A DNA stretch of 64,000 nucleotides from Thalassovita aquimarina (GCF_018219815.1 NZ_JADMKU010000001.1:124001-188000); one strand, 5' to 3'; positions 36,494 to 46,137 are shown, counted from the stretch's first letter. The notes: a model not told the origin generated them from the letters alone. A program made the numbers and translations.

Positions 36494-37564
36494 ATGACGA
36501 ATATCTGCAACAATCTCTTTTTCGACGCCGAGGCGCCGATCCTGTACGAGGTTGATGCGCATATCGTCGGGTCGTCGCCCGCCACCCGCCGGATGAAGCA
36601 GATGCTGACTGCCGTGTCGCCCAGCGATGCGCCGGTAATGCTCAGCGGCGATACCGGATCTGGCAAGGAACGCGCTGCCACCGCCATTCACCATGCATCG
36701 GGCCGCAAGGGGCAACTGGTGGCGGTGAACTGTGCGGCGATCCCGGGCGAATTGCTGGAATCGGAACTGTTCGGATATGAAAAGGGCGCCTTCACCGGCG
36801 CCGATGAACGCCGCGTCGGGCTGATCGAAATGGCCGATGGCGGCACGCTGTTTCTCGACGAAATCGGCGATATGCCGCTAGCGCTGCAATCGAAATTGTT
36901 GCGGGTGCTGGAAAGCCGTGAAATTCAGCGCGTCGGCGGGCGCGAACATATCGCGGTGGATTTCCGGTTGGTGACGGCGACGCACCGCCGGCTGACCGAA
37001 GCCGTGGCCGACGGAAAATTCCGCGCCGACCTGTTTTACCGTATCAACGTGTTGCCTGTGCCGGTGCCGCCGCTGGGCGACCGGCTGGACGAAATTCCCG
37101 AACTGATCGACCGCATGCTGCGCGATCATTCCGAACAGAATACGCATGCCAACCTGCCGCATTTCGCGATGGATGCGATCGAACGGCTGCAGGCGCATTC
37201 GTGGCCCGGCAATATCCGCGAATTGCGCAACGTGGTCGATCGCGCCATCGTGATGTTTCCCGGACGTATGCTTCATGCCGCCGAGGTCGATAATTTCCTG
37301 TTGCTCAGCGAAACCGACGGCGCACCCAACGGCAAGGCGCCCGGCGCCGGAATCGCGGTGGGTGATCAGGACGCGGTTTTGAAGCTGCTGCAGGAAAAGG
37401 GGGCAATCGATATACGCATGATCCTGCGCGACATGGAAATCGGCATGATCGACGGCGCACTGCAGGTCTGCGAAGGCAATGTCACCGGCGCCGCCCAAGC
37501 ACTTGGGCTGCAGCGCACCACGCTGATCGAGAAGATCAAGAAATACGGGATCAAGAAACCCTAG
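36494..37564 (+). CDS. fleQ: FleQ-like sigma-54 activator, flagellar master regulator
   Basis: A 356-residue enhancer-binding protein with only about 30 residues before the AAA+ domain. Motifs are Walker A GDTGSGKE, the sigma-54 loop GAFTGA and Walker B LFLDEI. A Fis-type helix-turn-helix ends the protein (GNVTGAAQALGLQRTTLIEK). R. sphaeroides FleQ has the same architecture and sits at the top of the fla1 cascade, activating fleT and then acting with FleT. GAGGGA at good spacing fixes this ATG; an in-frame start at 36,416 is weaker. Confidence 0.88.
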   Translation: MTNICNNLFFDAEAPILYEVDAHIVGSSPATRRMKQMLTAVSPSDAPVMLSGDTGSGKERAATAIHHASGRKGQLVAVNCAAIPGELLESELFGYEKGAFTGADERRVGLIEMADGGTLFLDEIGDMPLALQSKLLRVLESREIQRVGGREHIAVDFRLVTATHRRLTEAVADGKFRADLFYRINVLPVPVPPLGDRLDEIPELIDRMLRDHSEQNTHANLPHFAMDAIERLQAHSWPGNIRELRNVVDRAIVMFPGRMLHAAEVDNFLLLSETDGAPNGKAPGAGIAVGDQDAVLKLLQEKGAIDIRMILRDMEIGMIDGALQVCEGNVTGAAQALGLQRTTLIEKIKKYGIKKP

Positions 37565-37597
37565 TAACCGAATTCGACATCCATGTCAGGCTGGAAA

Positions 37598-37621
37598 GGC
37601 CGCTTCGGGAAGGAAGCGGCC
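37598..37621. terminator. Hairpin between convergent fleQ and fliD
   Basis: GGCCGCTTC and GAAGCGGCC form a nine-base perfect stem with a six-base loop, 34 bases after the fleQ stop and 48 bases from the fliD end. Followed by TCTGTTT on the plus strand; likely ends fleQ, possibly both. Confidence 0.65.
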
Positions 37622-37669
37622 TCTGTTTCCGAAGGGAGTTGGGGAAGTGTAAATACCTAGCGCTGAAAA

Positions 37670-39982
37670 TCAGCCGTTCGCTTCTGCCGCCCAGGCATCC
37701 AGCAGGCTGGTTATGTAACTGCCGGTATTGTTCAGCTGGGTGATCATGGTTTCCATCGCGGTGAATTTCTGGATGTAGCGGGTTTCGACCGTGGTGTATT
37801 TGTCATCCAGATCAACGAGTTCTTCCTCGTTGCTGACCAAGTTGTTTTGCAGTGCGAGTTCACGGCTTGAGATTGCGCCGGTTTCACTGAGCGCATCATT
37901 GATACGGCCCATCAACGCGTCGGCCCAGCTGCGGCCAAAGGTGACTTCGAATTCATTGACGGTGTTGGGGACCGTCAGCGATACCCCAGACATGTCGCCC
38001 GACGCCGCCAGGAAGAAGGTCACATCCGTGCCGGGGAAGAGTGAGGTCAGTTCGGTATCGCCCAGATAGGCCGCTCCGCTCACCGGGTCGCGGCGGAATG
38101 TGTAGGTTCCGGACGGGGTGTTCTGCGGTGGTTCGCCGGCGACAATGACATTGGAATCCGACGCGGTTGTCGTGGATTCGAAAAGTGCCATCACCTTATC
38201 GGGGGATGCCAGCATTACTTCTTCGAACACTTTCTCGTCCAGCTCCAGAGTTCCGTCGAGTTTCTGGGAAATGCCGAAATCGCTGAGATAATAGGTTTCA
38301 TCACCGAAGCCTTCGATCCCGGTGCGCAGCATGGAACGGATGCCGGTCTTGACCGCTTCGATGGTCACTTCGCCGACCAGGTCGCCTGGTTCGGTTCCCT
38401 GGAAAATGCCGCGACTGGTCTTTTCGTTCAGATACTCCATCGCGTCGTTGAGCTTGGCGACCAGAACCTGGGCGCGGGCAAGGGCTTCGTCGTATTGGAT
38501 TTCCGTGGTGATCGCGACGTCGCCGGGTGTGACGTCGTTCAGCTTCAGCGTAACGCCGTCGATGAGGTCATCGATTTCGTTCGTTTCCCGGAAAACCTGA
38601 ATGCCGTTATATTCGATCACCGCATCGGAAGCGCCCCGAACCTGGTGGGCATCGATGGTTGCAGAGCTCAGTTCGAAATCGGTTAAGGCGATATCCGGCC
38701 CCGAAGTCACTGTGGAGGAGGTCGTAGCCGTGGCGAAGAAGGATGTGTCACCCGTTACGCTGTCAGCAACAGTGAAGCTTTCAGTAGAGGACATCGAGAC
38801 CTGACCGGTGACAAAGGCAGAGTTGACCGGGCCGGTGGTATCCAGCAGCGTGGCAGTCTTTCCCGTGGCGGAACCGTCAGCATTCAGCGTCTCGATGGTC
38901 AGGCCGGTATCGTTAATACTGGTGTCGTATCCGGTCAGCGCGATGTCGTTGCCTGCGCTGTCGGTCAGGACGATTTCACCATTGGTGTTTCCAAAGGTGG
39001 CGGTCACACCGGTCAGGGCGGTCTGAGCGTTGATCGCGTCACGCAGCCCGGTCAGGTCGGTGGGATCCGCGATGGTCACTGGGCCGATCGCTGTCCCGTT
39101 GAGCGAGAAGGATACGTCGGTCGCGGCGGTCAGCCCAGAGAGCTTGGCGTTGGTCACAGCAGTTGCATCGACGCCGGTGCTGGCCGTGGTCGCGTTGATC
39201 TGATCTGCAAGGTCCTTGGCCGACATGCCGGCGGTGGTAGTGATCGTGGTCGTCCCGACAGACCCGGTGATGTCCAGCGAAGTTCCCGCAGCGATCTGCG
39301 TGTCGGTGAGCGCATTCCCGGCGGTCAGGCCGGCAACCGATGTCACGGAGCTCGTACTCGTGCCAGTCGCGTTGACGCTGAAGCTCAGCGCGTTCGCGCC
39401 GCCGGTCTCACTGAGAATCCCCAGTGTATAAGTGCCGTCACCGACGTTGATGATGCTGGCTTCGATACCGGCGATATCGTTGAACTGTGTTGCCAGGTCC
39501 TTCAGCGTGGTTCCATCGGCAACCGTCATGTTCACCTGTGGCCGGTCGCCGGCAAAGAACACCGGGGGGACATCGGTGGTCCAGACGCCAAAGTCGATGT
39601 TGATCGTGCCGCCCTGAACCACGGCGTCTTCGCTGGCGAACCCCTGGAACTGAAGCACCTGTTCCTTAGCCAGGGCGACAACGCCGACATTGACGCTGCC
39701 TGCATCGACCTTGCTGGCATCGGTGACCGTCGCAGTGATGGCCGAGCTGGCGCTGTTCGTCTGGATCAGCGATTCATCGGTGATCACGTAAAGGGAATTC
39801 TGCAGCTCCTCCAGCACCGAACGCGCCTCGGCCATGGCCGAGATCGACACTTCGGTCTCTTCGATCCGACCCTCGACGATTTGACGCCGTGGTGCGGTTT
39901 CTGCTGCGGCAAGACTCTTGGCCAGCGACGTGATGTTCAGGCCACTGCCGTTGGTGTTCAACGCGCTCAGAAGATCGGTCAT
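37670..39982 (-). CDS. fliD: FliD, filament cap, with a flagellin-like central domain
   Basis: A 770-residue cap protein, longer than most. The N-terminal FliD region is followed by a Ser/Thr-rich core. Near residues 230-417 it is strikingly similar to residues 187-378 of FliC in this window. The C-terminal FliD region has NNLVSNEEELVDLDDKY-type coiled coil, then RYIQKFTAMETMITQLNN and SYITSL, the usual ending. FliD folds flagellin at the filament tip. The ATG at 39,982 is best spaced from GGGAAAGGGG; a GTG nine bases upstream is less likely. Confidence 0.94.
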   Translation of the reverse strand: MTDLLSALNTNGSGLNITSLAKSLAAAETAPRRQIVEGRIEETEVSISAMAEARSVLEELQNSLYVITDESLIQTNSASSAITATVTDASKVDAGSVNVGVVALAKEQVLQFQGFASEDAVVQGGTINIDFGVWTTDVPPVFFAGDRPQVNMTVADGTTLKDLATQFNDIAGIEASIINVGDGTYTLGILSETGGANALSFSVNATGTSTSSVTSVAGLTAGNALTDTQIAAGTSLDITGSVGTTTITTTAGMSAKDLADQINATTASTGVDATAVTNAKLSGLTAATDVSFSLNGTAIGPVTIADPTDLTGLRDAINAQTALTGVTATFGNTNGEIVLTDSAGNDIALTGYDTSINDTGLTIETLNADGSATGKTATLLDTTGPVNSAFVTGQVSMSSTESFTVADSVTGDTSFFATATTSSTVTSGPDIALTDFELSSATIDAHQVRGASDAVIEYNGIQVFRETNEIDDLIDGVTLKLNDVTPGDVAITTEIQYDEALARAQVLVAKLNDAMEYLNEKTSRGIFQGTEPGDLVGEVTIEAVKTGIRSMLRTGIEGFGDETYYLSDFGISQKLDGTLELDEKVFEEVMLASPDKVMALFESTTTASDSNVIVAGEPPQNTPSGTYTFRRDPVSGAAYLGDTELTSLFPGTDVTFFLAASGDMSGVSLTVPNTVNEFEVTFGRSWADALMGRINDALSETGAISSRELALQNNLVSNEEELVDLDDKYTTVETRYIQKFTAMETMITQLNNTGSYITSLLDAWAAEANG

Positions 39983-40003
39983 GTCTATCACCCCTTTCCC
40001 GCG

Positions 40004-40030
40004 TAAACGTCAGCGGGGCGGAATTGTTTA
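40004..40030 (-). promoter_or_regulatory. sigma-28-like promoter of fliD
   Basis: Minus strand TAAA-N15-GACGTTTA. This fits the -35/-10 pattern of the other FliA-like sites and lies 22 bases before the fliD start, so the leader is short but includes the ribosome site. Confidence 0.72.
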
Positions 40031-40055
40031 GGACGCGCTGCCGGGCCGGGGCGGC

Positions 40056-41288
40056 CTAGAAGCTGATTTCGATTTCGATCCGGCGGTTCAATTCACGTCC
40101 TTCCGGGGTGGAATTGTCGGCGATCGGATTGCTTTCGCCTTCGCTGGTCGCGGTCAGGCGGTTGGGGGCCAGCAACCCGGTTGCCGCCAGTTCCCGAACC
40201 ACGCTGGCGGACCGGGCCGCCGCCAGACCCCAGTTGTCGCGGTAGGGCGAGGACGGGTTCAGCGGCACGTCGTCGGTGTGACCGGTCACGGTGATGGTGC
40301 TGGCATCGCTCATCGCGGCGAAGGCGATGCGTTCCATGATGCCGCGCGCTTCGGGCGTGAGTTCGGCGCGTCCCGACGGGAAGGCGCCGCCGGCGCCGAC
40401 GGTGACGTAAACCTTGCCTTCGCGCCGTTCGACCGCCACCAGGCCCTGGCCCAGTTCGCGGCGTAACGCGACCTGCAGCTTGTCGCTGGCGACCGCGGCC
40501 TTTCCCTCGCCATCCTCGCCGGTCGGGTCGGTGGATTCGCCCTCAGCGGCGGAATCGCCCTCGAGCTGGGTTTCCATTGCCTGTTGCGCCATGGCGGCCT
40601 GAGCCATGGTGTTGAGTTCCTGCACCACCTCGGCCAGCAGTTCTTCGGTGTTCGGCACGCCCTGGGATTGGGCGATATCGGTCTGGGACTGATCGGTCTG
40701 GTCGCGGTCGCTCGGGGTGCGTTGGGACGTCGACTGGGATGTCGGATCGGTCTGGTCGAAGGCATTGGTGCCGGGCTGGTAATCCAGAACCACCTGGTCA
40801 TTCTCGATATGGGCGAGCAAATTGCCGTTCTCCAACGCCTGTTTCAGCATCTCGGCGATCCGGCGTTTGTGTTCTTCATCCGACAGCTTGTTGTTCAAGC
40901 TGTTGCGTTTCTGCCGTTCGTCCACGTCCGAACGGATATTGGGCTGCTCGGTCGTGGTGGTGTCCTGGGTCAGGGTCGGTGCAATCGAGGGTTCCGGTGA
41001 AGGGCTGAACTTCAGCTCGAGAACGGTGGTGCCGCGCGGCTGATCCATCACCGGGATTTCGCGCTGAACTCCGAAGGATTCCCGAAGCGACCCGGAAATC
41101 ATCTTGAACTTGGGTTGATTGAATTCGGCGAAGGACAGGATAAGAACGAAAAACGCCATCAACAGAATGGCGATATCCGCAAAGGTCGACATCCATGCAG
41201 GGGAACCGACCGGCGGGCACTTCGGGCATTCGTCGTACAATTCTTTGTCGACCGGCTGAACCGGAAGAGGAATCGGTTTCTTCGCCAT
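40056..41288 (-). CDS. motB: MotB/PomB-type stator protein
   Basis: A 410-residue inner-membrane protein. Before its single membrane helix it has CPKCPPVGSPAWM, a Cys/Pro cluster characteristic of PomB-type stators. The ion-binding Asp is Asp38 in TFADIAILLMAFF. A long Gln/Asp/Ser-rich linker (about residues 110-260) precedes the OmpA-like peptidoglycan-binding domain (VTGHTDDVPLN, NRRIEIEISF). It anchors the stator to the wall. Co-transcribed with motA, 21 bases upstream. Confidence 0.93.
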   Translation of the reverse strand: MAKKPIPLPVQPVDKELYDECPKCPPVGSPAWMSTFADIAILLMAFFVLILSFAEFNQPKFKMISGSLRESFGVQREIPVMDQPRGTTVLELKFSPSPEPSIAPTLTQDTTTTEQPNIRSDVDERQKRNSLNNKLSDEEHKRRIAEMLKQALENGNLLAHIENDQVVLDYQPGTNAFDQTDPTSQSTSQRTPSDRDQTDQSQTDIAQSQGVPNTEELLAEVVQELNTMAQAAMAQQAMETQLEGDSAAEGESTDPTGEDGEGKAAVASDKLQVALRRELGQGLVAVERREGKVYVTVGAGGAFPSGRAELTPEARGIMERIAFAAMSDASTITVTGHTDDVPLNPSSPYRDNWGLAAARSASVVRELAATGLLAPNRLTATSEGESNPIADNSTPEGRELNRRIEIEISF

Positions 41289-41309
41289 TTTCTGTCCTTA
41301 CTATATAGA

Positions 41310-42071
41310 TCAGGCTGCCAGCAGCTTCTGAGCGACTTTCGGCGGCAATGACGCGACCATCTGATCCTGCACGTTGCGACCGGATTCACCCTTGGCGATA
41401 TTGCGCAATCCTTCGACCACCAGTTCGCGGTAGATCACCTCATCGATGCTGTAGGTTTGCAGCTTGGCCAGGATCGGGCCGAAAATCACGTTCGCGAGGA
41501 ACGCGCCATAGAGCGTGGTCAACAACGCCACCGCCATCGCCGGGCCGATCGATTTGGGATCTTCCATGTTGCCCAGCATCTGGACCAGACCGATCAGCGT
41601 GCCGATCATCCCCATTGCCGGCGCGATGTCGATCCACTTTTTCACCACCCCCTGCGTCGCCTCGTGCCGGGCCCGCATCGACTTGATCTCTTTCTGTAGC
41701 TGCCTGACCATCTTCATCTCGTCGGCCCCGTCGACCAGCATCTGCAGTCCCTTTTCAAAGAACTTGTCGGGCACTTCCTTTCGTTCCAGCGCCATCATGC
41801 CTTCGCGGCGGGCGATGTTGGACAGGTCAACCATGGTTTCCACCAGGGCGGCATGTTTGGGCAGCTTGGGCATGAAGGCCTTGGCCATCGAACCGAAGCT
41901 GCCGAGGAAAGTGCCCATCGGTGCGGTGAACATGACAGAGAAGAATGTGCCACCGAATACGATCAAAATAGAAGGGACATCTATGAAGGGGCCCAGACCG
42001 CCGGCGACGATCATCGATCCGACGATCATGCCAACCGCTCCGATCAGCCCTACAAGGGATGCGATATCCAT
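41310..42071 (-). CDS. motA: MotA/PomA-type stator protein
   Basis: A 253-residue protein with four predicted membrane helices. It starts MDIASLVGLIGAVGMIVGSM, close to PomA of Vibrio, and has SILIVFGGTFFSV and GMIGTLIGLVQML, the conserved channel helices. Longer in-frame starts overlap the sigma-54 promoter and are rejected. It conducts ions and contacts FliG. Similarity to PomA raises the question of the coupling ion. Confidence 0.94.
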   Translation of the reverse strand: MDIASLVGLIGAVGMIVGSMIVAGGLGPFIDVPSILIVFGGTFFSVMFTAPMGTFLGSFGSMAKAFMPKLPKHAALVETMVDLSNIARREGMMALERKEVPDKFFEKGLQMLVDGADEMKMVRQLQKEIKSMRARHEATQGVVKKWIDIAPAMGMIGTLIGLVQMLGNMEDPKSIGPAMAVALLTTLYGAFLANVIFGPILAKLQTYSIDEVIYRELVVEGLRNIAKGESGRNVQDQMVASLPPKVAQKLLAA

Positions 42072-42105
42072 GTGAGTGCTCCATTCACTATACGTGATAG
42101 AGTTG

Positions 42106-42121
42106 AGCAAGAAGCGTACCA
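42106..42121 (-). promoter_or_regulatory. sigma-54 promoter of motA-motB
   Basis: Minus strand TGGTACGCTTCTTGCT, with exact GG-N10-GC and TTGC. Shares the TGGTAC variant of the -24 box with the fleT promoter. Predicted start near 42,094, leader about 23 bases. Confidence 0.82.
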
Positions 42122-42207
42122 AGCCTCATGGAATAGGGATTAAACAGGTTGGCACAAATAATTAATGAATAAAAACAAATGGATACAATGTTTTTGGGCA
42201 ATTTCTT

Positions 42208-42234
42208 TTAAACTTTTTTGCGGGGCGACGTTGG
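42208..42234 (+). promoter_or_regulatory. sigma-28-like promoter of fliC
   Basis: TTAA-N15-GACGTTGG, with the spacer beginning ACTTTTTT as in the chemotaxis-operon site. The predicted start near 42,241 leaves a 40-base leader with TCTAGGAG as ribosome site. Confidence 0.55.
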
Positions 42235-42280
42235 TATTTCCAAGCGCAGGGCAGCGCTAGCCAACTCTAGGAGACTACCC

Positions 42281-43759
42281 ATGACTACTATCAACACCAA
42301 CATCGGCGCGCTTTCGGCACAAGCAACCATGTCGCGCGTTAACATGGAAATGCAGACCTCGATGGAACGCCTGTCCTCGGGTCTTCGGATCAACGCAGCA
42401 TCGGACGACGCTGCCGGCATGGCGATCGCGGAAAAGATGACCGCACAGATCAAGGGTCTGGGCCAAGCGGTCCGCAACGCAACCGATGGTAAGAACCTGG
42501 TGGACACCACCGAAGGCGCGCACGTCGAAATCTCGAACATGCTGCAGCGTCTGCGCGAACTGTCGATCCAGTCCGCGAACGACACGAACACCTCTTCCGA
42601 CCGTCAGAACCTGGCACTGGAAGGCACGCAGCTGATCACCGAAATCAACCGCGTCGCCAAGGATACTACCTTCAACGGTATGAAAATCCTGGATGGTTCG
42701 TTCAACGGCAAGCAGCTGCAGATCGGTGCTGACGCGGGTCAGACCATCTCCATCGACGTCGACAGCGCCGCAGCAACCGACATCGGTGCACACACCGTGA
42801 ACACTTCCGTGTCGCTGGCATCGGGCGTGGGTGACACCGGTATTGCCGCCGGTAACGCAATGACCATCACCGGTTATGCCGGTTCGTCGACCATCACCTC
42901 CACCGCAGGTCAGTCGGCCAAGGATCTGGCCGCTGCAGTCAACGCGGTCAAGGCAGATACCGGCGTCGAAGCAACCGCGGTTACGAATGCCAAACTGTCG
43001 GGCCTGACTGGCGCAACGACCGTTTCGTTCGACCTCAACGGTATCTCCATCGGCAGCGTGAACATCTCGGATTCCACCGATCTGAGCAGCCTGAAAGACG
43101 CGATCAACAACCAGTCGGGCCAGACCGGTGTGACCGCCAAGATGGGCGCCAACAACAGCGAAATCATCATGACCGATAAGGAAGGTAATGATATCGAGCT
43201 GACCAACTACACCACTGCCGATGCTGGTGCCACTACTCTGGATATGACCGCGCTGAATGCCGATGGTACCGACGCTGGTGCAACTGCAGGCGTTCACGTT
43301 ACCACTCTGGCCGCTGCCACCACTGACGGCTACGTCACCGGCCAGGTTTCGATGACCTCGACCAAGAGCTTCTCGGTTGGTTCTGTTAACGTCACCCCGG
43401 GTGCGAGCTTCTTCGAAGCAGCTGGCAACTCGTCTGCCCTGGACTCGGTTGCTGAAATCGACCTGAGCACCGCAGATGGCGCTTCGAACGCGATCAAGGT
43501 GATCGACGTCGCACTGACCAAGATCAACCAGGCACGGTCCCAGCTGGGTGCGGTTTCGAACCGTCTGGACAGCACGATTTCGAACCTGACCAACATCTCG
43601 GTCAACGTCGAAGCGGCCCGTTCGGGGATCATGGATGCTGACTTCGCGAAGGAATCCACTTCGCTGGCGCGCGGCAAGATCCTCAGCCAGGCATCGACCG
43701 CGATGCTGGCCCAGGCCAACTCGTCGAAGCAAAACGTGATGCAGCTGCTGCGCGGATAA
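42281..43759 (+). CDS. fliC: FliC, flagellin
   Basis: A 492-residue flagellin. The N-terminal D0/D1 domain starts MTTINTNIGALSAQ and has RLSSGLRINAASDDAAGMAI. The C-terminal D0/D1 domain has QLGAVSNRLDSTISNLTNI and ends SSKQNVMQLLRG. The central surface domain (about residues 150-400) has flagellin IN-type motifs and is shared with FliD. A strong terminator follows. A longer in-frame start at 42,218 lies within the promoter and is rejected. Confidence 0.97.
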   Translation: MTTINTNIGALSAQATMSRVNMEMQTSMERLSSGLRINAASDDAAGMAIAEKMTAQIKGLGQAVRNATDGKNLVDTTEGAHVEISNMLQRLRELSIQSANDTNTSSDRQNLALEGTQLITEINRVAKDTTFNGMKILDGSFNGKQLQIGADAGQTISIDVDSAAATDIGAHTVNTSVSLASGVGDTGIAAGNAMTITGYAGSSTITSTAGQSAKDLAAAVNAVKADTGVEATAVTNAKLSGLTGATTVSFDLNGISIGSVNISDSTDLSSLKDAINNQSGQTGVTAKMGANNSEIIMTDKEGNDIELTNYTTADAGATTLDMTALNADGTDAGATAGVHVTTLAAATTDGYVTGQVSMTSTKSFSVGSVNVTPGASFFEAAGNSSALDSVAEIDLSTADGASNAIKVIDVALTKINQARSQLGAVSNRLDSTISNLTNISVNVEAARSGIMDADFAKESTSLARGKILSQASTAMLAQANSSKQNVMQLLRG

Positions 43760-43796
43760 TCGCGCATCCCGACGGAAATTTGACACTAAAGACAGG

Positions 43797-43828
43797 ATTT
43801 CGGCGCTTCGGCGCCGAAATTCTTTTTT
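43797..43828 (+). terminator. Rho-independent terminator of fliC
   Basis: ATTTCGGCGC and GCGCCGAAAT form a ten-base perfect stem closed by a TTCG tetraloop, followed by TCTTTTTT. It isolates fliC from rpoN. Confidence 0.95.
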
Positions 43829-43944
43829 AACAGTAGGTTAACTGCCCATACTTTTTGGTGGGGTACCTCCTGAAGGCTAGGTCAAACGTTTTACGTTGTT
43901 TGGGGCTAAAATGGGCAGCATCCTTGCCGACAAGGAGAAGCCTA

Positions 43945-45273
43945 ATGCATATTTCAACGGTTCAGAGTATCGGGCAGCGCCAATCGGTCGTCATGACCGC
44001 GCAGCTTCAAAAAGCGATCTGCCTTCTTCAGTATAGTAATGTCGATCTGCATTCGGTGATCGAAAGCGAATCCGAAGACAATCCCTTCATCGAGGTCAAA
44101 TCGGGCGCGGCGGGCGATAGCCAGTCGATGCGCGGCGTTGGCAGCACATCGCGCGGCGGCGGGATGGATCAGGGTGATATGCTTGCCCGTATCCAGGAAC
44201 ACGATCAGTCGCTTTACAGCCACGTGTCGGTCCAGTTCGACATGCTGTTTCCCGATCCGGCCGAGCGGTTGACCGCGGACGTTTTCCTCGAGGCGTTGGA
44301 ACCCAGCGGCTGGCTAGGCGAACCGCTGGAAATGCTGGCGCAACGCATTGGCGTTTCGATGGAAGAGGCCGAGGATTGGCTGGTCCGCGTGCAACAGGTC
44401 GAACCATCGGGGCTTTTTGCCCGTTCGCTGGCGGAATGCCTGGCGCTGCAGGCCGAGGATCAGGGCGTGATGACACCGCTGTTCCGCACGCTGCTTGAAA
44501 ACCTGCCGAAACTGGCGCAAGCAGATCTGAAAGGTTTGATGCGGGCGTGTAATTGCGACATGGATGAATTGCGCCCGGCGCTGAAGCTGCTGCGCAGCCT
44601 GAATCCCAAGCCGGGCGCGGATTTCAACGGTGCAGTGGCACCGCAGCGCGCACCCGACTTGATTGTGACCCGCGCCGAAGAGGGCTGGAAGGTCGATCTG
44701 AACAAATCGACGCTGCCCAGCGTGATGGTGAACGAGAAAAAAGCGGCCGCCCTGAAGGCCGCGCATGGCGAATATGTCAACGACACGCTGTCGGTGGCGC
44801 TGTGGCTGCGCCGCGCGGTGGCGCATCGCAACCAGACCACGCTTGCCGTTGGCGCCGAAATCCTGCGCCGGCAGTCGAAATTCATGGAAAAAGGGCCGGC
44901 CGGACTGGTTCCGATGACCTTGAAAGACGTGGCCGAAGCTGTCGGCGTGCACGAAAGCACCGTCAGCCGGGTGACCACCGACCTGCTGATGCAGACCCCG
45001 CAGGGGACGTTCCCTCTGAAGTACCTGTTTTCCGCGTCGCTGCGCAAAGACGAGGGCGAAGGCGGCGAATCGGCTGCCGCCGTGCGTCACAGGATTCAGC
45101 AACTGGTGCGTGAAGAAGATGCCACCAGCCCGCTGAGCGACGATGCGATCGCCAAGATTATCACCGCCGAGGGCACCCATCTGGCCCGTCGCACGGTGGC
45201 GAAATACCGCGATATCCTGAAAATCCCGTCGTCGTTCCAGCGCCGTCGCAACGCGTTGCTGCAGGCCGACTGA
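43945..45273 (+). CDS. rpoN2: RpoN2-like sigma-54 factor
   Basis: A 442-residue sigma-54. Region I reads QSVVMTAQLQKAICLLQYSN, with the Gln/Leu-rich activator-responsive helix. A core-binding region follows, then an HTH (DVAEAVGVHESTVSRVTT). The RpoN box reads ARRTVAKYRDIL. It sits within the flagellar cluster and probably serves the -24/-12 promoters here, as RpoN2 does in R. sphaeroides. AAGGAG eight bases upstream selects this ATG rather than the one at 43,855. Confidence 0.93.
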   Translation: MHISTVQSIGQRQSVVMTAQLQKAICLLQYSNVDLHSVIESESEDNPFIEVKSGAAGDSQSMRGVGSTSRGGGMDQGDMLARIQEHDQSLYSHVSVQFDMLFPDPAERLTADVFLEALEPSGWLGEPLEMLAQRIGVSMEEAEDWLVRVQQVEPSGLFARSLAECLALQAEDQGVMTPLFRTLLENLPKLAQADLKGLMRACNCDMDELRPALKLLRSLNPKPGADFNGAVAPQRAPDLIVTRAEEGWKVDLNKSTLPSVMVNEKKAAALKAAHGEYVNDTLSVALWLRRAVAHRNQTTLAVGAEILRRQSKFMEKGPAGLVPMTLKDVAEAVGVHESTVSRVTTDLLMQTPQGTFPLKYLFSASLRKDEGEGGESAAAVRHRIQQLVREEDATSPLSDDAIAKIITAEGTHLARRTVAKYRDILKIPSSFQRRRNALLQAD

Positions 45274-45399
45274 GACAGAGGTCATGCGCGGATCAAGCGC
45301 AGCTTCCCTTGGGCGGCCTGGTTGGTTTTCATAGTTCTATTATGGCCTTGGGTGGTTAAGTTAAAGCCTTTCCCGAGCAGCGCCATTCCATCCTGACAT

Positions 45400-46137
45400 T
45401 CACGCTTCGGCTTCGGCATGTTCGCCGGCATCGTCCAGGTGGACCTTCGGGGCCGCTGGCGGCACCGACGCGTTCCCGAATGCGAAGCGGTCATCCGGTT
45501 CCATGTTTGCATAGGTGGCGTGCGCCGCGGATTCCGAATGGGCGGCGACGACCGCAAAGGGAACCAGCCCGCGGGCCAGCCGGTCGGATCTGATCAATTG
45601 CGCATAGTTGCGCCGCACATAGGCCGAGGCCAGCACGTAAAGCAGCGCCGAAGCCCACCAACCTGCCGGCCAGCCCAACATGACCAGCGCAATCATCCCG
45701 CCGAGATAGGGCCACAGACGCATATGGGCCAGCCAGATCGGTGCCGCAAACCAGATCAGCGGTGACGCGCGGTGGCGGAACAGGTCGTAGCGGCCGTCTT
45801 GCGAACGCAGGACTTCCCAGTTCTCGACCCGGTCGGTGTCGATCTGGGGGAGCTTGGGATTGCCCACGGCGGGGCAGGGGCGCCAACGCCCCAGCATGGG
45901 CGTGACGCTGATTACGGTCAGGTCCAGATCGGCGCGCTGAAAATGCAGCGCGACCTTCTTGGTTTCCATGGGGGAAAACCGGCGCGCCAGTTCGCGGGCG
46001 CCGTCGGTAAAGGGCATGCCGTCAAGTCCGACCAGTTTGTCGCCCGGGCGCAGGCCCAGCGACTGCCCGATGCCGCTGACCCTGGTCAGTTCGAGGTGGA
46101 CTTCGGCTGGTTGCTCGGGCGGCTTGGGATGTATCAT
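45400..46137 (-). CDS. PDZ-like membrane protein of a sigma-54-driven pair, uncharacterised
   Basis: A 245-residue protein. The N-terminal 85 residues resemble a PDZ fold (GIGQSLGLRPGDKLVGLDGMPF). Hydrophobic segments near residues 130-180 suggest two or three membrane helices (WFAAPIWLAHM, GGMIALVMLGWPAGWWASALLYVL). The C-terminal tail is acidic. It overlaps the upstream membrane protein gene by four bases. I do not recognise a named family; a flagellar role is inferred only from the shared promoter and location. Confidence 0.65.
   Translation of the reverse strand: MIHPKPPEQPAEVHLELTRVSGIGQSLGLRPGDKLVGLDGMPFTDGARELARRFSPMETKKVALHFQRADLDLTVISVTPMLGRWRPCPAVGNPKLPQIDTDRVENWEVLRSQDGRYDLFRHRASPLIWFAAPIWLAHMRLWPYLGGMIALVMLGWPAGWWASALLYVLASAYVRRNYAQLIRSDRLARGLVPFAVVAAHSESAAHATYANMEPDDRFAFGNASVPPAAPKVHLDDAGEHAEAEA

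Noticed and set aside
43913-43928. A sigma-54-like GGGCAGCATCCTTGCC just before rpoN
   Set aside because: The transcript would start near 43,939, after the AAGGAG ribosome site at 43,932-43,937, so it could not drive normal rpoN translation.
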